Shown piece by piece: positions 19,160 through 27,319 of a DNA stretch of 64,000 nt; positions within the stretch are counted from its first letter, which is position 1, and each line of letters opens with the position of its first letter. The notes under the pieces are model-generated. The model was not told where the DNA came from. It did no database searches and saw only the letters and a list, made by a program, of their open reading frames with translations. The position numbers and the translations under genes were made by a program. The DNA is from an uncultured Polaribacter sp. (GTDB lineage: Bacteria; Bacteroidota; Bacteroidia; Flavobacteriales; Flavobacteriaceae), in the NCBI RefSeq assembly GCF_947497125.1, contig NZ_CANMFI010000003.1:124001-188000 (forward strand), in the 5' to 3' direction.

Positions 19160-20152
19160 ATGAAAGACATTTTAAATAAACTATATAACCACGAAAGATT
19201 GTCTACGTCTGAAGCAACTAAAATCTTAAAAGATATTGCTGCAGAAAAATATAACGATGCCCATTTAGCGTCTTTTATGACCGTATTTATGATGCGCCCA
19301 ATTACTGCAGACGAACTTGCTGGTTTTAGAAATGCCTTAAATGAATTGGCAATAAAAGTAGACTTGTCTGATTATAATACTATTGATATTGTTGGTACCG
19401 GAGGCGATGGAAAAGATACTTTTAACATTTCAACCTTAACCTCTTTTATTGTTGCAGGAACAGGTCAGAAAGTGGCAAAACATGGCAATTATTCAGTCTC
19501 GTCTCAATCTGGTTCTTCTGATATGTTGGCAAGTTTTGGGTATGAGTTTACCAATGATGAAACTATTTTACGCACACATTTAGAGCAAGCAAACATTTGT
19601 TTTTTACATGCGCCTAAATTTCATCCAGCTATGAAAGCCGTTGGGTCAACCAGAAAAGCCTTGGCACTAAAAACATTTTTTAATATGTTGGGGCCTTTGG
19701 TAAATCCGAGTTCTCCTAAAAATCATATGCTAGGAACTTTTAATTTAGAAGTAGCTCGTTTGTACAATTATATTTTACAAGAAGAAGAGAATATCAATTA
19801 CGGAATTATTCACGCTTTAGATGGGTATGACGAGATTTCGTTGACAAGTGAATTTAAGTTTTTCACTAAAAATGGAGAACAACTTATTAAGCCAGAAGAT
19901 TTAGGGCAGAAGAGAATAGCACAGTCAGCAATTTTTGGAGGAAGTTCTGTTGCAGATGCTGCTAAAATTTTTAAATCTATTTTAGAAGGAAACGGAACAG
20001 ATGCACAAAACAATGTGGTATTAACCAATGCTGCTTTTGCGCTAACAATTGTAGATGAAGATAAAAGTTTTGATACTGCTTTTTTAGAAGCAAAAGATTC
20101 GCTTTTTGGACTAAAAGCAAAACAAGCGTTGGAGAAATTGGTGAATTTATAA
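19160..20152 (+). CDS. trpD: Anthranilate phosphoribosyltransferase
   Basis: TrpD attaches a phosphoribosyl group from PRPP to anthranilate. This 330-residue protein has the family motifs DIVGTGGDGKDTFNIST (PRPP site), KHGNYSVSSQSGSSD and a conserved H-A/LDGYDE region. The spacer before it (19080-19159) is an imperfect palindrome (AAAGTTTATAAAGTT against AACTTTAT...AAACTTT). After it comes a strong symmetric hairpin, so expression of the distal trp genes may be partly uncoupled here. Confidence 0.96.
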   Translation: MKDILNKLYNHERLSTSEATKILKDIAAEKYNDAHLASFMTVFMMRPITADELAGFRNALNELAIKVDLSDYNTIDIVGTGGDGKDTFNISTLTSFIVAGTGQKVAKHGNYSVSSQSGSSDMLASFGYEFTNDETILRTHLEQANICFLHAPKFHPAMKAVGSTRKALALKTFFNMLGPLVNPSSPKNHMLGTFNLEVARLYNYILQEEENINYGIIHALDGYDEISLTSEFKFFTKNGEQLIKPEDLGQKRIAQSAIFGGSSVADAAKIFKSILEGNGTDAQNNVVLTNAAFALTIVDEDKSFDTAFLEAKDSLFGLKAKQALEKLVNL

Positions 20153-20156
20153 ACAC

Positions 20157-20189
20157 AGACCTCACAGGTTTTTAAAACCTGTGAGGTCT
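20157..20189. repeat. Long perfect inverted repeat after trpD
   Basis: Two 16-bp arms (20157-20172 and 20174-20189, AGACCTCACAGG core) with almost no loop form a near-perfect palindrome only 5 bp after the trpD stop. It could act as a partial terminator, but the following T run is weak. From memory, this AGACCTCACAGG...CCTGTGAGGTCT palindrome is a recurring intergenic repeat in Flavobacteriia; counting copies in the genome would test that. Confidence 0.75.
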
Positions 20190-20204
20190 TAATTATGGAT
20201 AATA

Positions 20205-20375
20205 ATGACAAAAAAGAAAAAGAATATCATACTTATAATACCTGCTTTTCTGTTAATGGGAATAGCGATAGGAATTGAAACAAAAACACCAATTAAGCAA
20301 GCTGTTATTGGTTTGATTGTTGGAGTTGTAGTTTACTTTTTCTTAAAGTATAGAAATAAAAAGATAAATAATTAA
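20205..20375 (+). CDS. Small two-helix membrane protein
   Basis: This 56-codon frame begins MTKKKKNIILIIPAFLLMGI and continues to a second hydrophobic segment, QAVIGLIVGVVVYFFL, ending with a basic tail KYRNKKINN. Two membrane helices with positively charged ends point to a real small inner-membrane protein. Its stop lies inside the left arm of a 20-bp inverted repeat. The function is unknown; the position between trpD and trpC is probably incidental. An overlapping 27-codon frame from an ATG at 20195 looks less plausible. Confidence 0.55.
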   Translation: MTKKKKNIILIIPAFLLMGIAIGIETKTPIKQAVIGLIVGVVVYFFLKYRNKKINN

Positions 20376-20388
20376 GAATTACGAATTG
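20369..20388 (+). repeat. Left arm of 20-bp inverted repeat flanking the IVP-type gene
   Basis: Bases 20369-20388 (ending AGAATTACGAATTG) are the exact reverse complement of 20752-20771. The two arms enclose the four-helix-bundle gene. Confidence 0.8.
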
Positions 20389-20401
20389 TAAATTATGACT
20401 T

Positions 20402-20761
20402 ATGAAAAAGGATAATATAATTCAGATCAAAAGCTATAATTTTGCAGTTCGAGTAGTTAAACTATACAAACACTTATCGCAAGAAAAGAAAGAGTTTGTG
20501 TTAAGTAAACAATTATTGCGTTCAGGAACATCTGTTGGCGCAAATATTGAAGAAGCAATTGGCGGTCAAAGTAGAAAAGATTTTTATGCGAAATTGACAA
20601 TTTCCTATAAAGAAGCAAGAGAATCTCATTATTGGATTCGCTTATTAAAAGATACTGATTTTTTGACTGAAGAAGAATCAAGATCATTATTGACAGATAT
20701 TGAAGAAATTTTAAAAATTATTGGAAGTATTCAAAAAACAATCAGAAACACCAATTCGTAA
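20402..20761 (+). CDS. Four-helix-bundle protein (23S rRNA intervening-sequence type)
   Basis: This 119-residue protein shows the signature of the S23/IVP four-helix-bundle family: VRVVKLYKHLS near the start, KQLLRSGTSVGANIEEAIGGQSRKDFYAKLTISYKEARESHYWIRLL in the middle, and LLTDIEEILKIIGSIQKTIR at the end. Relatives were first noticed inside 23S rRNA intervening sequences and are also scattered in Bacteroidota chromosomes; the exact function is unknown. Here it interrupts the trp operon between trpD and trpC and is bounded by 20-bp inverted repeats (20369-20388 and 20752-20771), suggesting arrival as a small mobile cassette. Confidence 0.9.
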   Translation: MKKDNIIQIKSYNFAVRVVKLYKHLSQEKKEFVLSKQLLRSGTSVGANIEEAIGGQSRKDFYAKLTISYKEARESHYWIRLLKDTDFLTEEESRSLLTDIEEILKIIGSIQKTIRNTNS

Positions 20762-20771
20762 TTCTTAATTA
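20752..20771 (-). repeat. Right arm of 20-bp inverted repeat flanking the IVP-type gene
   Basis: Exact reverse complement of 20369-20388. It overlaps the last codons of the four-helix-bundle gene and is followed by further AT palindromes up to the trpC start at 20791. Confidence 0.8.
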
Positions 20772-20790
20772 AGAATTTATAATTAATTAT

Positions 20791-21579
20791 ATGACAATTT
20801 TAGATAAAATAATCGCATTTAAAAAGAAGGAAATCGCAAAGATAAAAGCAGAAGTTCCTGTTCAGAATTTAGTAAAAAGTCCTAGTTTTGGACGTGCAAC
20901 TTTTTCATTGAAAAAATCCTTATTAGAAGTCGGTTCTACAGGGATTATTGCCGAATTCAAACGCCAATCTCCATCCAAAGGGGTCATTAATGATACTGCA
21001 ACAATTGCAGAGGTAACCAATGGTTATTTAGATGCCAATGTTGCTGCGCAATCTATATTAACAGACACTTCTTTTTTTGGTGGTACTATGGCAGATTTAA
21101 TGGAGGCGAGAGTCATCAATCAGCAAAAACCAATCTTGAGAAAAGATTTTATTGTAGACGGATTTCAAATTGTAGAAGCAAAGGCTATTGGTGCAGACGC
21201 CATTTTATTAATTGCTTCTTGCTTAACTGCTACCGAATTAAAAAACTACGGAAACTTAGCAACAGATTTAGGGTTAGAGGTTTTATATGAAGTACATACT
21301 CAAGAAGAGTTGGATAAGATTAACGACTTAGACAATAAAATTATCGGTATTAACAATCGAAATTTAAAGACGTTTGAAGTAGATCTTGAGCACTCTATTA
21401 AACTAGCAAATCAGATACCTGATACTTGTGTTAAGGTTTCTGAAAGTGGTATTTCTGATCCAAAAATAATTACAGGATTAAAAGAATTTGGATTTCAAGG
21501 GTTTTTAATCGGAGAAAACTTTATGAAAACAGAAAATCCAGGTCAAGCTTGTATCGATTTTATTCATCAAATAAGATAA
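20791..21579 (+). CDS. trpC: Indole-3-glycerol phosphate synthase
   Basis: TrpC closes the indole ring to give indole-3-glycerol phosphate. This 262-residue TIM barrel has the N-terminal helix ILDKIIAFKKKEI, the active-site strand IIAEFKRQSPSKG, LRKDFIVDGFQIVEA, GINNRNLKTFEVD and the phosphate site SESGI...GFLIGENFMK. It is separate from trpF, unlike the fused E. coli enzyme. The ATG is preceded by the AT palindrome that ends the IVP cassette. Confidence 0.96.
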   Translation: MTILDKIIAFKKKEIAKIKAEVPVQNLVKSPSFGRATFSLKKSLLEVGSTGIIAEFKRQSPSKGVINDTATIAEVTNGYLDANVAAQSILTDTSFFGGTMADLMEARVINQQKPILRKDFIVDGFQIVEAKAIGADAILLIASCLTATELKNYGNLATDLGLEVLYEVHTQEELDKINDLDNKIIGINNRNLKTFEVDLEHSIKLANQIPDTCVKVSESGISDPKIITGLKEFGFQGFLIGENFMKTENPGQACIDFIHQIR

Positions 21580-21670
21580 AAAAAAGTGTAACAGTGTGAT
21601 TGTTGAATTGTGTAAAAGTCAGTGAAACAGTTAAAAAGTTAAACAAATAAACGATTAAACCATTTCTAGT

Positions 21671-22366
21671 ATGAAGCTGAAAGTTTGCGGAATGAAAAAC
21701 GTTGAAAATATTGAGCAAGTTGCGGGTTTAGCACCTGATTATTTGGGCTTTATTTTTTATGAAAAATCAAAAAGAAATTTTGAAGGAATTATTCCCGATT
21801 TACCAGCATCGATTAAAAAGACTGGTGTTTTTGTAAACGAACATCCAGAGATTGTTATTTCTTTAGTTGAAGAATATAGGTTAGAAGCACTTCAACTACA
21901 CGGAGATGAATCTGTAGAATATATAGTTGCTTTAAAAAAGCAATTGGCAGAAAATAGAGCTTTGTGTATAGCGGAAAACAAGACGATTAAAAAGAAGAAA
22001 AATCAGCATTACATTGCTAAAAATAATATTGAGATCATTAAAGTTTTTGGTATTAAAGATGTTTTTAATTTTGATGTTTTAAAACCGTATTTAGAAGTGG
22101 TAGATTTTTTTCTTTTTGATACCAAAGGAAAAGGAAGAGGAGGGAACGGAACTAAGTTTGATTGGTCTGTTTTAGAACAATATCCGTATGAAAAACCGTT
22201 CTTTTTAAGTGGCGGAATTGGATTGGCTGATTTAGAACAATTAAAAATAGTACTAAAGACTCATTTGCCAATTTATGGTATAGATGTAAATAGTAAATTT
22301 GAAAGTGAACCAGGAATTAAAAAAGTAGCAGAGTTAGAGCGCTTTAAAAATGAAATTTTTCTGTAA
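21671..22366 (+). CDS. trpF: Phosphoribosylanthranilate isomerase
   Basis: TrpF isomerises phosphoribosylanthranilate. This 231-residue protein starts with the catalytic MKLKVCGMKN (the Cys is the general base) and has LQLHGDES, the catalytic Asp in FFLFDTKGKGRGGNGTKFDW and the phosphate loop FFLSGGIG...GIDVNSKFES. The order trpC-trpF and the low-complexity 91-bp spacer match the operon pattern here. Confidence 0.95.
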   Translation: MKLKVCGMKNVENIEQVAGLAPDYLGFIFYEKSKRNFEGIIPDLPASIKKTGVFVNEHPEIVISLVEEYRLEALQLHGDESVEYIVALKKQLAENRALCIAENKTIKKKKNQHYIAKNNIEIIKVFGIKDVFNFDVLKPYLEVVDFFLFDTKGKGRGGNGTKFDWSVLEQYPYEKPFFLSGGIGLADLEQLKIVLKTHLPIYGIDVNSKFESEPGIKKVAELERFKNEIFL

Positions 22367-22443
22367 TTGTGCAACTGTTGAGCTGTAAATAACAACCAAC
22401 AATTTCATGATGAAACGATAGAACAACGACACAACAAAAAAAT

Positions 22444-23643
22444 ATGAAATCAAAATTTCACCCAGACAAAAATGGTTATTTCGGACAATTTGGTGGTGCT
22501 TTTATACCCGAATTACTGTATCCGAATGTTAAAGAATTGGCAGATAACTATATTCAAATTATAGAATCTGAAGAATTTCAAACAGAATATAAATCCTTAT
22601 TAAAAGATTATGTTGGTCGGCCAACACCTTTGTATTTAGCTAAAAGTTTATCAGAAAAATATGGGGCACATATTTATTTAAAAAGAGAAGATTTGTGTCA
22701 TACAGGTGCACATAAAGTTAATAATACCATCGGTCAGATTTTAATCGCTAAAAAACTAGGGAAAACAAAAATTATAGCAGAAACGGGTGCAGGTCAACAT
22801 GGTGTTGCAACAGCTACCGTTTGTGCATTAATGGGTATAGAGTGTACTGTTTTTATGGGCGAAAAAGACATTGTGCGTCAAGCACCAAATGTTGCCAGAA
22901 TGAAAATGTTAGGCGCAAAAATAGTGGCAGCAACTTCTGGTTCTAAAACCTTAAAAGATGCTACTAATGAAGCGATACGATATTGGATTCAGCACCCAGA
23001 CACTTTTTATTTAATTGGTTCTGTGGTTGGGCCAGCTCCACATCCAGATATGGTAGCAAGGCTACAAGCCATTATTTCTGAAGAGATGAAATGGCAGCTG
23101 AAAGAAAAAACTGGGAAAGAAAATCCGGATACAATTATTGCTTGTGTTGGCGGTGGTTCTAATGCTGCAGGTGCCTTTTATCATTATTTAGAAGACGAAT
23201 CCGTAGAATTAATTGCTGTTGAAGCAGCTGGTTTAGGGGTTAATTCAGGAGAAAGCGCAGCAACGTCTCAACTAGGAGAAGTGGGTATTATTCATGGTTC
23301 TAAAACCATTTTAATGCAAGATGAATACGGTCAAATTGTTGAACCTTATTCCATTTCTGCAGGTTTAGATTACCCAGGAGTTGGACCTTTACATGCTTTT
23401 TTATATGAAAGTGGACGAGCAACGTTTATGAATGCAACAGATAAAGAAGCATTAGACGCAGCTTATGAGTTGACTAAAATAGAAGGGATTATTCCGGCTT
23501 TAGAAACGGCACATGCTTTGGCTGTTTTATCTAAGATAAAATTTAGAGAAAATCAAGTAGTTGTTGTAAATTTGTCGGGTAGAGGAGATAAGGATTTAGA
23601 AACGTATATTACACATTTAGAAGATGATGAGAAAAGAGATTAA
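22444..23643 (+). CDS. trpB: Tryptophan synthase beta subunit
   Basis: TrpB joins indole to serine using PLP. This 399-residue protein has [20 protein letters not shown] with the PLP lysine at residue 91, [16 protein letters not shown], the phosphate-binding [12 protein letters not shown] and the C-terminal [13 protein letters not shown]. It is the standard TrpB1 that works with TrpA. Its last 20 bp overlap the start of the DUF3050 gene, and trpA follows one gene later. Confidence 0.97.
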   Translation: MKSKFHPDKNGYFGQFGGAFIPELLYPNVKELADNYIQIIESEEFQTEYKSLLKDYVGRPTPLYLAKSLSEKYGAHIYLKREDLCHTGAHKVNNTIGQILIAKKLGKTKIIAETGAGQHGVATATVCALMGIECTVFMGEKDIVRQAPNVARMKMLGAKIVAATSGSKTLKDATNEAIRYWIQHPDTFYLIGSVVGPAPHPDMVARLQAIISEEMKWQLKEKTGKENPDTIIACVGGGSNAAGAFYHYLEDESVELIAVEAAGLGVNSGESAATSQLGEVGIIHGSKTILMQDEYGQIVEPYSISAGLDYPGVGPLHAFLYESGRATFMNATDKEALDAAYELTKIEGIIPALETAHALAVLSKIKFRENQVVVVNLSGRGDKDLETYITHLEDDEKRD

Positions 23644-24415
23644 AGAAATTATAGAAGAGTTATTGCCTTTAAGAGAACAACTAAAAAATCATGCTTTATA
23701 TCAAAAATTAACATCTACAAATGATATAAAGTTATTTATGGAATTGCATGTGTATGCTGTGTGGGATTTTATGTCTTTACTAAAAGCATTACAAGTAAAT
23801 TTAACTTGTGTTTCTTTGCCCTGGGTACCTGTAAAAAATGCAAAGTTAGCTCGTTTTATAAATGAAATTACTGTAGCAGAAGAAAGTGATATTGATAACA
23901 ATGGCGATGTAAAAAGCCATTTTGAAATGTACTTAAGCGCAATGTTAGAAATGAATTGTGATACTTTAATGATAGAAAATTTCATTAAAAATATTGCAAA
24001 TGGAAGTGCATTAGAAACCGAGTTAGAGTTGTTGTCTATCTCAGAAGAGGTAAAAGATTTTTTACGTTTTACCTTTGATATAATTGCTACTAACGAAGCG
24101 CATAAAATAGCTGCGGCTTTTACTTTTGGAAGAGAAGACGTAATACCAGATATGTTTATCAAAATTGTTGATGAAACATCAAACAATACAAACAAAAAAT
24201 TTGATAATTTTATTTATTATTTAAATAGGCATATTGAATTAGATGGAGACGAACACGGACCATTATCATTAGAAATGATTGCCGAATTGTGTAAAGATGA
24301 TTCTAGTAAATGGGTAGATGTCTTAACCGTTGCAAAAAAAGCATTAGAAGTTAGAATTCAATTATGGAACGCTATTGAACAACAAATAGTAGTACATCAA
24401 TTACAAGAAGCATAA
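23624..24415 (+). CDS. DUF3050 (heme-oxygenase-fold-like) protein
   Basis: This 263-residue helical protein matches the DUF3050 pattern: [51 protein letters not shown] sequence, and [13 protein letters not shown] followed by [22 protein letters not shown]. The regularly spaced His/Glu residues ([27 protein letters not shown]) recall the TenA/heme-oxygenase-like diiron or cofactor-binding fold. It starts inside the end of trpB and ends 3 bp before trpA, so it is translationally embedded in the trp operon. No enzymatic role is known to me. Confidence 0.85.
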   Translation: MMRKEIKEIIEELLPLREQLKNHALYQKLTSTNDIKLFMELHVYAVWDFMSLLKALQVNLTCVSLPWVPVKNAKLARFINEITVAEESDIDNNGDVKSHFEMYLSAMLEMNCDTLMIENFIKNIANGSALETELELLSISEEVKDFLRFTFDIIATNEAHKIAAAFTFGREDVIPDMFIKIVDETSNNTNKKFDNFIYYLNRHIELDGDEHGPLSLEMIAELCKDDSSKWVDVLTVAKKALEVRIQLWNAIEQQIVVHQLQEA

Positions 24416-24418
24416 TCT

Positions 24419-25186
24419 ATGAATTCAGTTTTAGAATTATTTAAGAAGAAAGAACAGCAATTATTATCTATATATTTTACGTGTGGATATCCTAAATTAG
24501 ATGATACTACGAAAGTTATTTCTGCATTAGAAAATAATGGGGTAGATTTTATAGAAGTCGGCTTGCCGTATTCAGATCCATTAGCAGACGGTCCCACAAT
24601 TCAAGAAAGTAGCCAGAAAGCATTAGAAAACGGTATTAACTTAGACATTGTTTTCGATCAATTAATGACCATTAAAGAAACCAATAAAACACCTTTGGTT
24701 TTAATGGGGTATTTAAATCAAATGCTAAAATATGGTGAAGATAAATTTTGTAAAAAAGTAGTTGAATGTGGTATTGATACACTTATTTTGCCAGATTTAC
24801 CTATGGTAGAGTTCGAAAATCATTACAAACAATTATTTGATAAATATGGTCTTACCAATGTGTTTTTAATTACACCAAACACAGAAGAAGAACGAATTAG
24901 AAAGATAGATTTATATACAGAATCTTTTATTTATGTAGTTGCTTCTTCTTCTATTACTGGAGCAAAAGGTGAAATATCATCTGCACAATTGGCCTATTTT
25001 GAGCGAATAAAAAATATGAATCTAAAAAGTAAATTAATAATTGGGTTCGGTATTTCTGATAAAGAGACTTTTAATACTGCATGTACTTATGCAAATGGAG
25101 CAATCATTGGATCTGCTTTTATAAAAGATATAGGGAAAAATGGCATCGCCAAAATAGCTGAATTTATAAAGCCAATACGCTCTTAA
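24419..25186 (+). CDS. trpA: Tryptophan synthase alpha subunit
   Basis: TrpA cleaves indole-3-glycerol phosphate and passes indole to TrpB. This 255-residue TIM barrel has IYFTCGYP, the catalytic Glu in DFIEVGLPYSDPLADGP, LILPDLPMVE, and the phosphate site SITGAKG...IGFGISD. It is the last trp gene and is followed by a strong terminator at 25200-25230. Confidence 0.96.
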   Translation: MNSVLELFKKKEQQLLSIYFTCGYPKLDDTTKVISALENNGVDFIEVGLPYSDPLADGPTIQESSQKALENGINLDIVFDQLMTIKETNKTPLVLMGYLNQMLKYGEDKFCKKVVECGIDTLILPDLPMVEFENHYKQLFDKYGLTNVFLITPNTEEERIRKIDLYTESFIYVVASSSITGAKGEISSAQLAYFERIKNMNLKSKLIIGFGISDKETFNTACTYANGAIIGSAFIKDIGKNGIAKIAEFIKPIRS

Positions 25187-25199
25187 AGCTCTTCAATAA

Positions 25200-25230
25200 A
25201 AAAGGCAAAACTTTATAGGTTTTGCCTTTT
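25200..25230. terminator. trp operon terminator (convergent with FKBP gene)
   Basis: A 12-bp stem pairs 25200-25211 with 25219-25230 (7-nt loop), followed by further T residues and flanked by A on the left, so it can also serve the leftward FKBP gene. Confidence 0.85.
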
Positions 25231-25233
25231 TTA

Positions 25234-25261
25234 TTAGTTTACATCAATTAGTTTACATCAA
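25234..25261. repeat. 14-bp tandem duplication at the FKBP stop codon
   Basis: Bases 25234-25247 and 25248-25261 are identical 14-mers (TTAGTTTACATCAA). The duplicated unit contains the FKBP stop and last codons, so a second copy of the gene end lies just outside the frame. Confidence 0.9.
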
Positions 25262-25697
25262 TTAGTTTGATATCAAAGATTAATGCAGCTCCACCAGGTA
25301 TAGATCCTCTACCATTTATCCCGTAGCCTAACTGGTATGGGATTAGTAAAATACCTTCGCCACCCTTTTTAAAATACGTGATACCCTCTGTCCAGCCAGC
25401 AATCACTTGGTTTAATCCAAAAGAGATACCGTTTGCGTTACTTTGGTCAAAAGTATTGCCATCTAAAAAGTACCCTTTATAGGCCACAGTTACATTAGAG
25501 GTACTTGTAGGTCTTTCACCTGTGCCTTGTTGGTTAATTACGTAGTATAGGCCAGAACTAGTTTTTGTAGCGTCTAAGTTATTTTCTTCAATATAGTTTA
25601 AGATGTCTACATCTGTTTGAGGCTCAAAGTTTGCATCACTTTTAACACAAGAAGAAAATAATAAAATAGATAAAAGTAAATAGAAATATGGTTTCAT
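25248..25697 (-). CDS. FKBP-type peptidyl-prolyl isomerase lipoprotein
   Basis: This 149-residue protein starts with a lipoprotein signal (YFYLLLSILLFSSC, Cys at residue 17) and continues into one FKBP domain: VTVAYKGYFLDGNTFDQSN, GLNQVIAGWTEGITYFKKGG, LLIPYQLGYG and PGGAALIFDIKLIDV. These match the fold and active-site residues of FkpA/FKBP foldases, which assist folding of exported proteins, here in the periplasm or at a membrane. The end of the gene shows a 14-bp tandem duplication. It is convergent with trpA. Confidence 0.92.
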   Translation of the reverse strand: MKPYFYLLLSILLFSSCVKSDANFEPQTDVDILNYIEENNLDATKTSSGLYYVINQQGTGERPTSTSNVTVAYKGYFLDGNTFDQSNANGISFGLNQVIAGWTEGITYFKKGGEGILLIPYQLGYGINGRGSIPGGAALIFDIKLIDVN

Positions 25698-25821
25698 TGT
25701 TGGGTTTTTTATTTTCAGCGAATATAAAATAAATAGCTTCTATTTTGCAGGTTTATATAAAAAATAACTCCTTTTATGTTCTATTATATAGTATAGAAGT
25801 AGTTTGAATAAAGTATTTTAG

Positions 25822-27255
25822 TTATGGCTTAATTACAGTATTGGTGTATAAATATTTGTCCATTAAATAGACAATACTTGCCATAGAAGCACTTCCTAAT
25901 TCTAGTTCTCTTTTATTTACTTTATCAAAAGTATCTATACTTGTGTGGTGATAATCAAAATAGCGTTGAGAGTCTGGCCTGTAACCAACTAAAGTTACTT
26001 GTTCTGCTTTTAAAGGGCTTATATCTGCACCAGATCCACCTTTATCTATATCGTGTAAACCATAAGGAGCTAATAGTTTTTTCCAACTCTTTAAAAGTTT
26101 TGTGTTTGCTGTATTTGCATCAATAGAGAAGCCTCTGGGTGTATGCCCGCCAGCATCTGACTCTAAGCCACCAATATGATTTTCGTTGTTTATTTTTGCT
26201 AATTCAGCATATTTTTTTGCACCTCTTGTTCCGTTTTCTTCATTCATAAAAAAGACAATTCTAATTGTGTTTTTTGGTTTGATGTTATTCTTCTTAAATA
26301 AATACGCCACTTCTAAAGATTGTACAATTCCGGCACCATCATCATGTGCGCCTTCACCCAAATCCCAAGAATCTAAATGACCACCAACAACAAAAATATT
26401 TTCAGGTGTTTCTGTACCTTTAATTTCGCCAACTACATTATAAGAGGGTGCGTCTGGCAATGTTTTGCAGTTCTGTTTGAAAAAGAATTTTAAATTAGGG
26501 TTTTCTTTCAAATCGTTGCTTAAAATATTTGCAGCTCTGCTACTAATTGCAGCACCAGGAATTTGTTGTTCCAAAGGAAGGTTTCCGTAAGACATTGTTC
26601 CGGTATGAGGGTAATCGTCTATAGAATTTGTCATAGAGCGTACAATTACACCTTTTGCGCCAAAAGGAGCACAAACAGCTGCGCCTTGTACTCTTTGGTC
26701 TACACAGCCACCATAGGCTTTAAAAGTATTTATTAAAGCATCATCAAAAGGTCTGTTGAAAAATACAATTTTACCTTTTAATTTAGTTCCTAAAGCTTTT
26801 GCTTCTTCGATACTTTTTACTTCAATTACAGGAGCAGTTATACCGGTGTTTGGCGTTGCAACAGAAAATCCTAGTGCACAAATTGGTACATTTTTTTTGA
26901 CACCATTTATCGTGTAATTTGCAATTTCTTTTTGACCTCTAACCCAATGGGGAACCATCACTGGTTGCAACCAAACTGAATCTAGACCAACTTCGTTCAT
27001 TAAATTTTTTCCCCAAACAACTGCCTTTGCAGCTTCTGGAGAGCCAGATAATCTACCGCCAATATTTTGAGTTAAATCTCTAAGCCATTCGTAAGATTTG
27101 CCAGTTGTTAGTGCTGTGTTAAAGAAAGTTTTAATATTAGCAGAATCAATTTTTTCTTCTAAGGGTTGTGTTGTTTTATTTATCGCTTTTTCTTGTTTTA
27201 AATTACAAGAGTATCCTACAATTATAAGAGAAAGTAATATGAGTTGCTTGTACAT
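25822..27255 (-). CDS. M28 family metallopeptidase, lipoprotein
   Basis: This 477-residue protein has a lipoprotein signal (LLSLIIVGYSC) and a C-terminal zinc peptidase domain of family M28: VVGGHLDSWDLGEGAHDDGAGIVQSLE (first zinc ligands), MNEENGTRGAKKYAEL (catalytic Glu and ligand) and LESDAGGHTPRGF, with a late YHHTSIDTFDKV histidine. A PA-like domain probably lies between residues about 120 and 260. The layout resembles carboxypeptidase Q-type dipeptidases. It would act on peptides outside the cytoplasm and appears monocistronic. Confidence 0.9.
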   Translation of the reverse strand: MYKQLILLSLIIVGYSCNLKQEKAINKTTQPLEEKIDSANIKTFFNTALTTGKSYEWLRDLTQNIGGRLSGSPEAAKAVVWGKNLMNEVGLDSVWLQPVMVPHWVRGQKEIANYTINGVKKNVPICALGFSVATPNTGITAPVIEVKSIEEAKALGTKLKGKIVFFNRPFDDALINTFKAYGGCVDQRVQGAAVCAPFGAKGVIVRSMTNSIDDYPHTGTMSYGNLPLEQQIPGAAISSRAANILSNDLKENPNLKFFFKQNCKTLPDAPSYNVVGEIKGTETPENIFVVGGHLDSWDLGEGAHDDGAGIVQSLEVAYLFKKNNIKPKNTIRIVFFMNEENGTRGAKKYAELAKINNENHIGGLESDAGGHTPRGFSIDANTANTKLLKSWKKLLAPYGLHDIDKGGSGADISPLKAEQVTLVGYRPDSQRYFDYHHTSIDTFDKVNKRELELGSASMASIVYLMDKYLYTNTVIKP

Positions 27256-27319
27256 AAATGCTGATGTTTTTTGTAAAGTTATAAATTTAAAACGAGTATT
27301 TATTTTAGTTGCTTAATTT

